From Bacillota bacterium (GTDB taxonomy: Bacteria > Bacillota > Clostridia > Christensenellales > Aristaeellaceae): a DNA stretch of 64,000 nt. Numbering within the stretch: position 1 is the stretch's first letter; each line of letters starts with the position of its first letter. Below, in pieces: positions 52,969 to 62,017 of the stretch. Made by a program: the position numbers and the translations under genes. The notes beneath the pieces are model-generated. The model did not search any database, had not been told where the DNA came from, and saw only the letters and a list, made by a program, of their open reading frames with translations. The stretch lies in contig JAFADG010000035.1 in NCBI GenBank assembly GCA_023425025.1, positions 137,620-201,619 of the forward strand, given 5' to 3'.

Positions 52969-53634
52969 ATGAATATCGATACGCTGTATCATTTATCCCG
53001 GGCGGACGCCGGCAAGGTGGTCCGCATCCTGCTGGAATGCTTCCGGGACGATCCGCTGTATCAGAAGCTGATCCCGGAAGAACATCTGCGTGAAAAGACG
53101 CTGCCGGAGGTGTTTGCCTGCGACGCGGGCGAACTGCTGGAAAACGACGACGCCTTTGCCGACAGCGCTGACGTCAACGGCCTGATCATTGCCGATGATG
53201 ATTCCCAGCCCTATAACCACTTGAGGTTTTTTTCCGTGGAAGCCTTTTACACGTGGAAGACCAATATGTCCCTGATCAAGGACGACGCGTCGCTGAAAAC
53301 CCTTTGGCAGTTTTTGAAGGCCAGGCAGTATCTCAATGCCACCTGGACCAGGAATCTGCCGGCCCACCGGTATATGCACATCATCTACTTTGCGGTAAGG
53401 CCCGCTGCCCGGGGAACGGGCGTCGCCCGCAAGGTGATGGCGCCGGTGCTACAGTATGCCGATGCAAAGGGACTGCTGGTTTCTTTGGAGACGCACAATG
53501 AAAAGAATCTGCCCATGTACAGGCATTACGGCTTTGAGCTGCATGACACCATACAAACGCCCTTCGGGCTTTTGCAGTATTGCATGATCAGAAAGCCCGG
53601 CGCGGTGCGCGGGGAAGCTGCCAAAGGAATATGA
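52969..53634 (+). CDS. GNAT-family N-acetyltransferase
   Basis: A 221-residue acetyltransferase. The acetyl-CoA loop is VRPAARGTGVARKVM (motif A, Q/RxxGxG/A), followed by VSLETHNEKNLPMYRHYGFE (motif B). Substrate unknown. It is downstream of the M28 peptidase with a terminator 12 bp beyond its stop. Confidence 0.88.
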   Translation: MNIDTLYHLSRADAGKVVRILLECFRDDPLYQKLIPEEHLREKTLPEVFACDAGELLENDDAFADSADVNGLIIADDDSQPYNHLRFFSVEAFYTWKTNMSLIKDDASLKTLWQFLKARQYLNATWTRNLPAHRYMHIIYFAVRPAARGTGVARKVMAPVLQYADAKGLLVSLETHNEKNLPMYRHYGFELHDTIQTPFGLLQYCMIRKPGAVRGEAAKGI

Positions 53635-53645
53635 GTTTTAAAGGG

Positions 53646-53662
53646 GGCAGGTAAAACCTGCC
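53646..53662 (+). terminator. Terminator after GNAT gene
   Basis: GGCAGGT-AAA-ACCTGCC followed by TCTTTTGTTGG. Confidence 0.75.
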
Positions 53663-53723
53663 TCTTTTGTTGGATTGTTGTTTCCATTTTTTACATCATC
53701 CAACTATTTTGATAGACGGATGG

Positions 53724-53752
53724 TTGACGGATACGGTTTTCTTTGATATAGT
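53724..53752 (+). promoter_or_regulatory. Promoter of GNAT-Rnk gene
   Basis: TTGACG (53724-53729), 17-bp spacer, TATAGT (53747-53752). Confidence 0.7.
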
Positions 53753-53825
53753 AAAGCAAAAGAACCGTCATAGTTTTTTTCCCTATGAAAGGCTTTTATT
53801 TCTTTACGACAGGGTGTAGTAAAAA

Positions 53826-54755
53826 ATGAAAGGGCCTTTTATTTATTTGCGTCCGGAAGTGACGCGGGAGCACGCGCAATCTATCATCCATTGGCTGAAG
53901 GATGAGGAGGTCAGCCGTCATTTGAGCGATGGCCAGGATACATCTCTTGGCTTGGAGCAAATGCTGCAAAGGGTGCCTTTGCCTGTGCTGACACCGCTGT
54001 TCAGTGCCGGCGGCCGGTTTTATATGATCCATGACAGGACCGGCAGGCCCGTGGGCTTTGTCCGGCTGGTGGTAAAGGCCGCGGACGCGGAAATGGTGAT
54101 CGTGATCGGCGAAAGAAACGACTGGGGTAAGCGGATGGGCACCGGCGCCATTTTGGAATGCATGAAGATCGCTTTTTTTGAAATGCGGCTTAGAAAGATG
54201 ACCGCCAGGGTAAGGCCTGAGAACAAGCGCTCCCTCCGTGCGTTTTTGCGGGCGGGCTTTTCGGTAAGGCGGCAAACGCCCGGAATCATCACCCTGGAAA
54301 TGACGATGGAAGAATATTTGCAATGGATACAAAAAGGAGGGTTTTTGATGGCTTCAAAGGTCGTGATCACGGCTGTGGACCGGGAAAGGCTGAAAAAGGT
54401 GATGATCGACGCCTCCCGTTTGGGTCAGGCGTCTGAACACGCGATTGCGGATTTGGAAAAAGAAATGGACCGCGCATCCGTTGTGGATTCGCGGGAAGTG
54501 GCCGGCGATGTGGTCACCATGAATTCCAAGGTGTTGCTGGCCCTGAATGAGGAGGAAATGGAGGTCTCTTTGGTGTATCCCAAAGAGGCGGATTTTTTGA
54601 ACAACCGGCTTTCGGTGCTTTCCCCCATCGGCACGGCCATTTTGGGCTACAGCGCCGGCGACCGCATTGCGTGGGATGTTCCCTCCGGCAGGACGCAGAT
54701 TCAAATCAAGAAGGTCATTTATCAGCCGGAAGCCGCGGGAGATTTTCATTTGTGA
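53826..54755 (+). CDS. GNAT acetyltransferase fused to Rnk/GreA-like domain
   Basis: 309 residues in one intact frame. Residues 1-172 are a GNAT fold (FIYLRPEVTREHA, ERNDWGKRMGTGAILE, VRPENKRSLRAFLRAGF). Residues 175-309 form a complete Rnk-like protein: coiled-coil-like start and GreA/GreB C-terminal core (VSLVYPKEADF, SVLSPIGTAILGYSAGD, IKKVIYQPE). An SD AAGGAGG 7 nt before the internal ATG at 54348 would allow the 135-residue Rnk part to be made alone, close to normal Rnk length. Rnk binds RNA polymerase near the secondary channel. So this may be either a true fusion or two genes joined without a stop. Confidence 0.85.
   Translation: MKGPFIYLRPEVTREHAQSIIHWLKDEEVSRHLSDGQDTSLGLEQMLQRVPLPVLTPLFSAGGRFYMIHDRTGRPVGFVRLVVKAADAEMVIVIGERNDWGKRMGTGAILECMKIAFFEMRLRKMTARVRPENKRSLRAFLRAGFSVRRQTPGIITLEMTMEEYLQWIQKGGFLMASKVVITAVDRERLKKVMIDASRLGQASEHAIADLEKEMDRASVVDSREVAGDVVTMNSKVLLALNEEEMEVSLVYPKEADFLNNRLSVLSPIGTAILGYSAGDRIAWDVPSGRTQIQIKKVIYQPEAAGDFHL
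54339..54350 (+). promoter_or_regulatory. Internal ribosome-binding site for Rnk-like segment
   Basis: GGAGGGTTTTTG and ATG (54348-54350) in frame within the GNAT-Rnk gene; strong SD and good spacing. Confidence 0.55.
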
Positions 54756-54777
54756 TAAGGGCATAAGGAGCACGGGG

Positions 54778-55788
54778 ATGAAATATGCCATCATATCGGA
54801 TATCCACGGAAATTGGCATGCGCTGACCGCCGCGCTTTGCGACGCGAAGGCCCAGGGGACGGATGCATTCTTGTTCGCCGGCGATTACTGCATGTGTTCT
54901 GCCTACGCCAATGAAATCGTTGAAATCATCAGGTCTTTGCCCGATGCCTATGCCATTGCCGGCAACGGCGAGGGCTACCTTCGCGATTTGACTTCCCGTG
55001 ATCAGGCCGCCTGGGCGGACGGCCAGTATGCCGGGCTGTACTGGTGCTACAGGGCGGTTACCCAAGAGAATCATGCCTGCCTTGCCGCCCTTGCGGAAAC
55101 ACTGCGCATACCCGGTGAGACCGCGGATATTTTTGTGGCGCATTCGTCCCGTCCCTTCCTTGGCGACGCGGAATTCAAAAACATTTCCAGCGGCATTCTT
55201 GCGCAAAGGTACAAGGGAAAGCCGCTGCCCCGTCAAACGCTGCTGTCAGATATCAGGGCATGCTTTTTACAGGACGCGGAATTTCAGCAAATGCTGAATG
55301 TGCTGCCCGCAGGGGTATATGTGTTTGGCCACACTCATGTGCAATGGCATGCCTTATTTGGCGATAAGTTGTTTATCAACGCCGGCTCCTGCGGTCAGGC
55401 GCTGGATGGCCAGCCAACGGCAGCCTATACCCTTTTGGAAGAGGCGGATGGACAATGGAACGTTCAGGAGCGCCGTATCGCCTATGATGTGGAGGCTTTT
55501 ATCAGCGGGTTGAAAAATACTTCGCTGTACAGCGAGGCCCGGGTATGGTGTGATCTTGTGATCCGCCAATGCCTGACAGGGTATGAGCATATGGATTTCT
55601 TTTTGCGGTTTGTGAAGACGTATGCGGAGGGAATCGGCGATACGGCCCGTCCCTTTTCCCGGGAAACGTGGGCGGGGGCGTATGAAATATGGTGTGAGCG
55701 GTTGAAAAAAGTGCCGCCGTATATGAATACCGATTATGCTGCTCTGACAACAGGTAGGGAGGCTTCCCCTCAAGTAAGCACCGATTAA
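54778..55788 (+). CDS. Metallophosphoesterase
   Basis: About 336 residues. MKYAIISDIHGNWHAL gives the first metal ligands (D8, H10), FAGDYC the bridging Asp, AGNGEGY the GNxE-type site and FGHTHVQWH the last histidines, as in calcineurin-like phosphoesterases. AAGGAGC precedes the ATG at 54778, 22 bp after the previous stop. The last dozen residues (REASPQVSTD) are encoded by repeat-element DNA (AGGCTTCCCC), so the original C-terminus was probably altered by insertion. Confidence 0.88.
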   Translation: MKYAIISDIHGNWHALTAALCDAKAQGTDAFLFAGDYCMCSAYANEIVEIIRSLPDAYAIAGNGEGYLRDLTSRDQAAWADGQYAGLYWCYRAVTQENHACLAALAETLRIPGETADIFVAHSSRPFLGDAEFKNISSGILAQRYKGKPLPRQTLLSDIRACFLQDAEFQQMLNVLPAGVYVFGHTHVQWHALFGDKLFINAGSCGQALDGQPTAAYTLLEEADGQWNVQERRIAYDVEAFISGLKNTSLYSEARVWCDLVIRQCLTGYEHMDFFLRFVKTYAEGIGDTARPFSRETWAGAYEIWCERLKKVPPYMNTDYAALTTGREASPQVSTD

Positions 55789-55972
55789 ATCGCCCATCAA
55801 TTGGCTTTATTTGTACAGGCGGGCGATTGATAATCGCCCCTACACTCGTGCGCGTTTGTTCTTGTGCATTTCGGTCATGCATTTTACCTAAACAGACAAC
55901 AATCATCGATTATATACCGTAGGGGCTTCGGCTACGGAGCCTTTGGCAGAGGTGAAGGGGACTGCGTCCCCT
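55756..55972. repeat. Cluster of short hairpin repeats
   Basis: Starts with AGGCTTCCCCT like the element at 43456. Perfect hairpins: GGGCGATT/AATCGCCC (55821-55839), CCGTAG/CTACGG (55917-55937) and AGGGGAC/GTCCCCT (55956-55972). No coding capacity beyond the metallophosphoesterase tail. Looks like stacked intergenic repeats. Confidence 0.55.
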
Positions 55973-55977
55973 GCCTG

Positions 55978-56790
55978 CTACTGGCCGATGGACTTCAGGT
56001 ATTCCCGGCTGAGCCTGGCCGCTTCCAGCGGGGGGCGCTCCAGGGACTGGTCCTGCTCCACGACAAGCCACTGGGCGCCGCTTTCTAAGGCCGCGGCAAC
56101 GATGGCGGGAATGTCCTGGCAGCCCATGCCTACGGGCTTGAAGGAGAAGGCCACGTCGGCGTCGGCCGCCTTGTTGGTGCCGATCAGGCCGTAGGGCGTT
56201 TTGCCGTCCCGGCGGCCCACATAATCCTTCAGGTGCACGATGGGGCAGCGGCCGGCATACTTGAGCACATAGCCGGCGGGATCCAGGCCGGCGTATTTGA
56301 CCCAGCAGGTGTCGATTTCGGCCTGCAACAGGTCGCTGGGCACGGCGTCGTACAGGAAATCCAGGCCGTACTGGCCGGAGAGGGTCACAAACTCGAAATC
56401 ATGGTTGTGGTACAAAAGCGTGATTCCCGCATCGCGGCATAGCCGGCCAAACTGGTAGATGACCTGCAGCATGGCGGAAAACCGGGGCCCGCCGGGACGG
56501 CTGACATCATCCAGGAAAGGGATGGCGATAAACGGGCAGCCAATGGTTTTGTGGTAGGCGATGGTCCCGAACATGTCCGCCTCGATCAGCGCCATGGGCA
56601 CATGGCTGGACATGGCCGCAAGGCCGTGCTTTTGAAGCATCGCCTTGACAGCGTCGGCGCTGTGGCCGTAAAAGCCGGCAAACTCCACGCCGTCATAGCC
56701 CAGCTCCTTGATTTTGCAGAGGGTCCCGTCCAAATCCAATTGCGCTTCTTCCCTGGCGGAATACACCTGATAGGCAACAGGCAGCTTCAT
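55978..56790 (-). CDS. Sugar phosphate isomerase/epimerase-like TIM-barrel protein
   Basis: A 270-residue xylose isomerase-like barrel. GYDGVEFAGFYG, MSSHVPM, LLYHNHDFEF, AEIDTCWVKYAG, PIVHLKDYVG and VVEQDQ supply the usual metal and substrate residues. Substrate is a sugar or inositol derivative. It follows the Gfo/Idh/MocA gene by 18 bp, a common partner in myo-inositol-type or oxidised-sugar pathways. Confidence 0.9.
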   Translation of the reverse strand: MKLPVAYQVYSAREEAQLDLDGTLCKIKELGYDGVEFAGFYGHSADAVKAMLQKHGLAAMSSHVPMALIEADMFGTIAYHKTIGCPFIAIPFLDDVSRPGGPRFSAMLQVIYQFGRLCRDAGITLLYHNHDFEFVTLSGQYGLDFLYDAVPSDLLQAEIDTCWVKYAGLDPAGYVLKYAGRCPIVHLKDYVGRRDGKTPYGLIGTNKAADADVAFSFKPVGMGCQDIPAIVAAALESGAQWLVVEQDQSLERPPLEAARLSREYLKSIGQ

Positions 56791-56808
56791 AAGGCGGACC
56801 TCCTTTGA

Positions 56809-57897
56809 TCAGTCGAAGTAAACGGGTTTGCCAGTTTTGGCGGATTCATAGATAGCGTCCAGGATCTGCGTCACAACCAAAGCCTGCTCAGGCTTGACCA
56901 GCAGAGGCTTGGTATCATCCAATACGTGGTCGATCCACATCATCGCTTCCAGGTCGGCGGGAGAAACGGAAGCGCCGTCGTAGAAGGCCACGCCGCCGGC
57001 TTTCAAATCCGGTACGGTGACGTAGGTCTGGGAGAATTTTTCGCCGTTTAAGCGCAGCGCGCCGTTTTCGCCCAGCATGTCGGCGCCGCCCTCGGTGCCG
57101 CTGAGCATGGTTTTGGCTTCATGCACGAACAGGGTGTTCAGCGCCCAGGAAGCTTCCACGGTGATGGTGGCGCCGTTCTTCATGCGCACAAAGCCGAAGG
57201 CGGCATCCTCCACGGTGAACTTTTCGGGATCCCAGGGGCCCCAGGCGTTGGCGGAGTTGGGCCGTCCGGCCAGCTCGTGGTACTTGGTGCCCACCACCAT
57301 GGCCGGCTCATAGTTGTCCATGAACCAAAGCGTCAGGTCCAGGGCGTGGGTGCCGATGTCGATGAGCGGGCCGCCGCCCTGCTTTTCCTCATCCAGGAAT
57401 ACGCCCCAGGTGGGCACGGCCCGGCGGCGGATGGCCAGGGCGCGGCCATAGTACACCTTGCCCAGGTCGCCGTTTTCGCAGCATTTTTTCAAATACAGGC
57501 TGTCGGGGCGGAAGCGGTTTTGATAGCCGATGGTCAGCTTTTTGCCGGTGCGCTTTGCGGCAGAGAGCATCTGCTTTGCTTCCGCGGTATTCTTGGCCAT
57601 GGGCTTTTCGCACATGACATGCTTGCCCGATTCCAGCGCAGCCACGGTGATAGGCGCGTGGCTTACATTCGGGGTCAAAACATGCACCACATCCAGATCA
57701 AGCTTCAAAAGCTCTTTATAATCGGTGAAAACCTTGGCATCGGGGACGCCGTATACTTTGGCGGCTTCCTGGGCGCGCGCCAAAACAATGTCGCAGAATG
57801 CCACCATTTCCGCCTGGGGTACCTTTTTCAAGCTGGGCATATGCTTGCCATTGGCAATACCGCCGCAGCCGATGATGCCGATGCGAATCTTGTTCAT
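56809..57897 (-). CDS. Gfo/Idh/MocA-family oxidoreductase
   Basis: A 362-residue NAD(P)-dependent dehydrogenase. Rossmann motif IIGCGGIANGKH at the N-terminus; CEKPMAKN is the conserved EKP site, and DIGTHALDLTLWFM provides the catalytic D-x3-H. It likely oxidises a sugar or inositol, producing the substrate of the isomerase encoded next. Divergent to the AraC gene, which probably controls both. Confidence 0.93.
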   Translation of the reverse strand: MNKIRIGIIGCGGIANGKHMPSLKKVPQAEMVAFCDIVLARAQEAAKVYGVPDAKVFTDYKELLKLDLDVVHVLTPNVSHAPITVAALESGKHVMCEKPMAKNTAEAKQMLSAAKRTGKKLTIGYQNRFRPDSLYLKKCCENGDLGKVYYGRALAIRRRAVPTWGVFLDEEKQGGGPLIDIGTHALDLTLWFMDNYEPAMVVGTKYHELAGRPNSANAWGPWDPEKFTVEDAAFGFVRMKNGATITVEASWALNTLFVHEAKTMLSGTEGGADMLGENGALRLNGEKFSQTYVTVPDLKAGGVAFYDGASVSPADLEAMMWIDHVLDDTKPLLVKPEQALVVTQILDAIYESAKTGKPVYFD

Positions 57898-57969
57898 GCG
57901 TATGTTCCCTTCCTTGTTGGCCTATGAAGGCAATTTACGCTATTCATTGTAACGCATATGCGCTATAAT

Positions 57970-58014
57970 TGTCATGACAAGAGTCAAGGATTATGTGACA
58001 GATTGTGCTGTCAA
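57970..58014. promoter_or_regulatory. Palindromes in the divergent regulatory region
   Basis: TTGTCATGACAA (57969-57980) and TGACAG-N6-CTGTCA (57997-58014) lie between the oxidoreductase and AraC genes; TATAAT at 57964-57969 may be the AraC -10. Candidate operators. Confidence 0.4.
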
Positions 58015-58029
58015 AGGATGGCGCGGATC

Positions 58030-58845
58030 ATGCCGGAAATCTACGAGCAGGAAAGAGACGATATGGAGCAGGCGGTTTGCATGCGTTCCAGGAACAACAG
58101 CTGCCTGCCTCATTTTCATTCCAGCATCGAGCTTGTTTATGTCATGGATGGCATGATCAGCGCGATACTGGACGGCCAGCGCTCGGATGTCTCGAAAGGT
58201 TCGCTGCTGATAACCTCAGGATATACGGTGCACAGGTATTTTACGGAAAACACGTCGGATGTCATCGTATTTATCATCCCCATTTCCTTTGTGCCGATCC
58301 TGGAAAAGACGCTGGCCAACAAGCGCTTTGCGGCGCCTGTGTACCAGGATGAAGGTGGGGAGCTGCAAACGCTGATCCCGCTGATCCAAAGCCGGTGGGA
58401 CATGCTGGGCACAGAGTCCCGCCGCGGCTTCAGCCAGCTTTTGCTTGGGATACTGATGGAGCGTGTGGGCCTTGCCTCAATGCCCATCAAAGCGCCGGCG
58501 GGGCTCATGCGCAATATGCTGTCCTACCTGCAGGAAAACAGCGCTTCCGACCTGAGCATGGAAAAGCTGGCCCGGCATCTGGGCTATAGCCGGAGCCGCC
58601 TGTCGCACCTGTTTCGTGACAATTTCGGATGCTCCTATTCCGATTATGTCAACAGCCTCCGCTGCCGCAGGGCGGCCAGGCTGCTTGCGCAAAGCGACCT
58701 GACGCAGTTGGAAATCGCCCTGTCGACGGGCTTTGAATGCATCCGCACCTTTTACCGGGCTTTTCAAAAATGCTATGGCATGACGCCAAAGCAGTATGTG
58801 CGTTCCGTAAACCTTGCGCCAACTGCTTCGGAGGAACACCCGTAA
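58030..58845 (+). CDS. AraC-family transcriptional regulator
   Basis: About 271 residues: N-terminal cupin-like sensor (LPHFHSSIELVYVMDG) and C-terminal AraC double helix-turn-helix (MEKLARHLGYSRSRLSHLFRDNFG; EIALSTGFECIRTFYRAFQKCYGMTPKQYV). It probably activates the divergent oxidoreductase-isomerase pair in response to a sugar. The start is unsure: ATG 58030 (MPEIY) and ATG 58021 are both weakly served by AAAGGA. Confidence 0.88.
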   Translation: MPEIYEQERDDMEQAVCMRSRNNSCLPHFHSSIELVYVMDGMISAILDGQRSDVSKGSLLITSGYTVHRYFTENTSDVIVFIIPISFVPILEKTLANKRFAAPVYQDEGGELQTLIPLIQSRWDMLGTESRRGFSQLLLGILMERVGLASMPIKAPAGLMRNMLSYLQENSASDLSMEKLARHLGYSRSRLSHLFRDNFGCSYSDYVNSLRCRRAARLLAQSDLTQLEIALSTGFECIRTFYRAFQKCYGMTPKQYVRSVNLAPTASEEHP

Positions 58846-58887
58846 AAAAATCTGCAATCAAGGGAAAACGGGCATAGGTAAAAAATA

Positions 58888-58917
58888 GGGCCGCCCGGCG
58901 TAATAGCCGGGCGGCCC
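58888..58917. terminator. Bidirectional terminator
   Basis: GGGCCGCCCGGC / GCCGGGCGGCCC, 12-bp perfect stem, between the AraC gene and the converging phosphoglucomutase gene; CTCTTTTG follows on plus, CTATTTTTTA on minus. Confidence 0.9.
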
Positions 58918-58935
58918 CTCTTTTGTACCACCGCG

Positions 58936-60657
58936 TCAGGATAAAAGCGCCTCGCAGGAGCGGATGAGCGCGTCATTTAATGCCTGGGATGCCGCTTCCT
59001 CCCCGGCGCAGGTGTTCACGTACAGCTTGATCTTGGGCTCTGTGCCGCTGGGGCGGATGCAGACCCAATGGCCGCCTTTCATCTCATAATACAGCACATC
59101 CGACTCCGGCAGGCCCATGGCGGTTTTACCGCCTTGATCATCCGTCCTGATCCCCGACAGGTAATCCCGCCAGGCAACGATGGGGATGCCCGCCAGCTCT
59201 CGGGGCGGGTTCCCGCGAAGAGCATCCATGATCCTCTGCATTTTTTCCAGGCCGTCCTTGCCCGGCAAAGTCTTCGAAACCACTTTTTCCACGTAGTATC
59301 CGTACTGTTTGAAGATGGCCTGGACCCTGTCGTACAGGGTGATGCCCTCCGCCTTGCAGGCGGCTGCCACCTCGGAAAGCAGCAAGGACGCGTTGACTCC
59401 ATCCTTATCCCTGACAAAGGTGCTGGACAGGTATCCGTAGCTTTCCTCAAAGCCGAACAGGAAGCTGTGGCTCCCCGTATCCTCAAACTGCTGGATCAGC
59501 TCGCCGATGAACTTGAAGCCCGTCAGCGTATCGAACAAAGCCACGCCGAAATCCTTGCAAATGGCCCTGGCCAGCTCGGTGGTGACAATGGATTTGGCGG
59601 CGGCGCCGTTTTTGGGCAGCGTGCCCAGTTTTTTGCGGGTGGAGAGGATGTAGTGCAAAAGCACGCAGCCGATTTGATTGCCCGTCAGCAGCTGGAATTG
59701 CCCCGTCCTGTCCCGTACCCCAACGCCCAGCCGGTCACAGTCCGGGTCGGTGCCGAAGATCACGTCGGCGCCCACCTGATTGGCCAGGTCCATGGCCAGC
59801 CTGAAGGCTGCCGGATCTTCCGGGTTGGGTACGGAAATGGTGGAGAAATTGGGGTCGGGCTGCTCCTGCTCCTTGACCACCGCCACGTTGGTGATGCCCA
59901 CTTCCTTTAAGATGCGCCGGACCGGCACATTGCCCGAGCCGTGCAGCGGCGTGTATACAATGGAGAGCTTGCCGCCCTCCGCTTTCATCAGGTCCGGCTG
60001 AACGCAAAGGGTCCGCACGCGGCTTATGTACTCGTCATCCACCTGGGCGTTGCCGATGATGCGCAACAGGCCCCTTTCCAGCGCCTCCTTTTCCGCCATG
60101 AGTACGGCGGTAAGGTAAGGCGTTTCCCGAATGTAATCGGTAACGCCCTGGGCGGCTTCCGGGCCCAATTGGGCGCCGTCCTCGCCGTAGACCTTATACC
60201 CGTTGTACTGGGGCGGGTTGTGGCTGGCGGTGATGGCCACGCCGGCGATGCAGCGCAAGTGCCGTACCGCAAAGGAAAGGATGGGCACCGGCCGGAGCGC
60301 GTCAAACAAATAGGCGGGAACGCCTGTATTACACAGCACCAGCGCCGTTTCCCTGGCAAACTCCGGGCTCATGCGCCGGCTGTCGTAGGCGATGGCCACG
60401 CCCCGCTTTGCGCTTGCCGGGTCCTGCAAAAGATATTTTGCCAGGCCCATGGTCGCCCTTCTGACATTGTAGACATTCATGCGGTTGAGCCCCGCGCCCA
60501 GCACCCCCCGCATTCCGGCGGTGCCGAAGGAAAGCTCCTTGTAAAAGCGGTCTTCTATCTCTTTATCATTTCCGGCAATCTGGTCAAGCTCCGCCATCGT
60601 CCCTTGATCCGATGCAAAATCCCTGCGCCAAGCGGCATATGCCCAGCGGTAATCCAT
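58936..60657 (-). CDS. Phosphoglucomutase/phosphomannomutase
   Basis: A 573-residue alpha-D-phosphohexomutase. Catalytic Ser in ITASHNPPQYNGYK (near 145), metal loop GTDPDCDRLG, sugar-binding GFEESYG and phosphate-binding RPSGTEPK are all present; FGTAGMRG marks the N-terminus. It interconverts glucose-1- and glucose-6-phosphate, linking glycogen phosphorylase to glycolysis. GGAGG is 9 nt before the ATG at 60657. A longer frame exists, but it would begin upstream of the likely transcription start set by the promoter at 60697-60725. Confidence 0.95.
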   Translation of the reverse strand: MDYRWAYAAWRRDFASDQGTMAELDQIAGNDKEIEDRFYKELSFGTAGMRGVLGAGLNRMNVYNVRRATMGLAKYLLQDPASAKRGVAIAYDSRRMSPEFARETALVLCNTGVPAYLFDALRPVPILSFAVRHLRCIAGVAITASHNPPQYNGYKVYGEDGAQLGPEAAQGVTDYIRETPYLTAVLMAEKEALERGLLRIIGNAQVDDEYISRVRTLCVQPDLMKAEGGKLSIVYTPLHGSGNVPVRRILKEVGITNVAVVKEQEQPDPNFSTISVPNPEDPAAFRLAMDLANQVGADVIFGTDPDCDRLGVGVRDRTGQFQLLTGNQIGCVLLHYILSTRKKLGTLPKNGAAAKSIVTTELARAICKDFGVALFDTLTGFKFIGELIQQFEDTGSHSFLFGFEESYGYLSSTFVRDKDGVNASLLLSEVAAACKAEGITLYDRVQAIFKQYGYYVEKVVSKTLPGKDGLEKMQRIMDALRGNPPRELAGIPIVAWRDYLSGIRTDDQGGKTAMGLPESDVLYYEMKGGHWVCIRPSGTEPKIKLYVNTCAGEEAASQALNDALIRSCEALLS

Positions 60658-60696
60658 GATAGCCAGCCTCCATTCCGGTTCGTTGCTGTCCTCTTC

Positions 60697-60725
60697 ATTA
60701 TAGGAAATTCCCACACATTTGGCAA
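60697..60725 (-). promoter_or_regulatory. Phosphoglucomutase promoter
   Basis: TTGCCA (60720-60725), 17-bp spacer, TATAAT (60697-60702) on the minus strand. Confidence 0.75.
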
Positions 60726-60791
60726 ACAGAATCTTTTTTTGAGCCCTTTTGCATAGGCTATTGCCAGGATTGCCGGCACTGGAGGGGTTCT

Positions 60792-61943
60792 ATGAAACGG
60801 CGGCTTGCCATCCTTGTGTTCTTATGCCTGACGCTTTTGCTGGGCCTTGTCTTTCCGGATGTAGTCAAAAATGCGGTCAGCCCGGAGGATTCTTTGCCGC
60901 CGGGTATTTCCGCCCCGGAAAAACGGCTCCTGCGTATCTGGGTGATGGAGGACCCGCTTTCCGCCTCTTCCTGGCTTCGCCGCCAGGCGGCCAGGATGGA
61001 AAAGGAAAACGGCGGAATATCCGTGTATCTGCGCACCGCGCTTGTGCAGGAGCTTTCCAACAAGGACGCGGTGCTGCCGGACTTGATCCTCTTTGGCCCC
61101 GGCACCATCAAAGCGCCGGAAGCGCTGTTTGTGCCCATTGCGGGAAGCCTGGCCGTATCCGATGGCGCGCTTCGGGCCGGAAAATGGCAAGGCCAGCAGT
61201 ATGCCGTGCCCGTTTGCATGGACGGTTACGCCCTGGTCTATGATCCGGCCATTCTGGGAACCGTGGCGGCGACTCCCGCGCCTACGCCGCTGCTGGGGAT
61301 CGGCGGAGCCCAAACAAGCACCCCCGCGCCCAAGGCGGAAGCGTCTTTTGACGATCTCCGCTCAGCCCTTGCAAAAGTACCCATGGGGAAAACGGCCGCG
61401 TACGATTTCCAGTCAAGCGCCGGCATGCCGATGGCGCTCTTTACCCTTTTGTCGGGAGGAAAGCCGGGCCTTCCGTCCGCCGTGCTCCCCTCTGGCTTTG
61501 GCGCGGCCGGAGGCGAGACGGTGCTTTCAGATTTTGCCGCAGGCCGCAGCCGGGCCGCGGTGCTTGCGGCAAGCCGGCTGCAAAATCTGGCCCGGCAGGG
61601 AAAGCCCTTTGCCTTTTTTTCTTTTCCCCTGCCGGCTACGGACAGATACCTTTGCGCCGGCATCGTGCCGGGACCGGGGCAGGATCTGGCAATGGGTTAT
61701 CTTAAGATGCTGCTTTCTCAACAAGGGCAGCAGGATCTTTCCCAAAGCGGCCTGATGGCCGTTTCCCCGAATATCTCCCTGTATGGAGGTGATCCCGTAT
61801 TTGGCAGGCTCGAAGAAAGCTTGCGGGGCGATGTCATCCTTCCCAATGCGTTTTCCTATGAGGAACAGCAGGTAAGAGGCGTCTCCCAAAGCATGTTTAC
61901 AAACGGCGGCGCGATATTGGATTTTTTTGAATCTATTCGATGA
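60792..61943 (+). CDS. Extracellular solute-binding-like protein
   Basis: A 383-residue exported protein with an N-terminal TM or signal anchor (LAILVFLCLTLLLGLVF). The body looks like a type 1 solute-binding fold: LLRIWVMED, PDLILFGPG, VCMDGYALVYDP and GYLKMLLSQQGQQDLSQSGLMAV. No lipobox Cys is present and no transporter genes adjoin, so it is not a standard ABC lipoprotein. A Pro/Thr/Ala-rich insertion (about 157-180) interrupts the fold. GGAGGGG precedes the ATG. Confidence 0.72.
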   Translation: MKRRLAILVFLCLTLLLGLVFPDVVKNAVSPEDSLPPGISAPEKRLLRIWVMEDPLSASSWLRRQAARMEKENGGISVYLRTALVQELSNKDAVLPDLILFGPGTIKAPEALFVPIAGSLAVSDGALRAGKWQGQQYAVPVCMDGYALVYDPAILGTVAATPAPTPLLGIGGAQTSTPAPKAEASFDDLRSALAKVPMGKTAAYDFQSSAGMPMALFTLLSGGKPGLPSAVLPSGFGAAGGETVLSDFAAGRSRAAVLAASRLQNLARQGKPFAFFSFPLPATDRYLCAGIVPGPGQDLAMGYLKMLLSQQGQQDLSQSGLMAVSPNISLYGGDPVFGRLEESLRGDVILPNAFSYEEQQVRGVSQSMFTNGGAILDFFESIR

Positions 61944-62017
61944 CCCTTTTCGTATATCGCTGCCTAAGCGTGTGCATACTATGTACTGACTAACCCGTTA
62001 TGTGGAGGGATGAGAGA

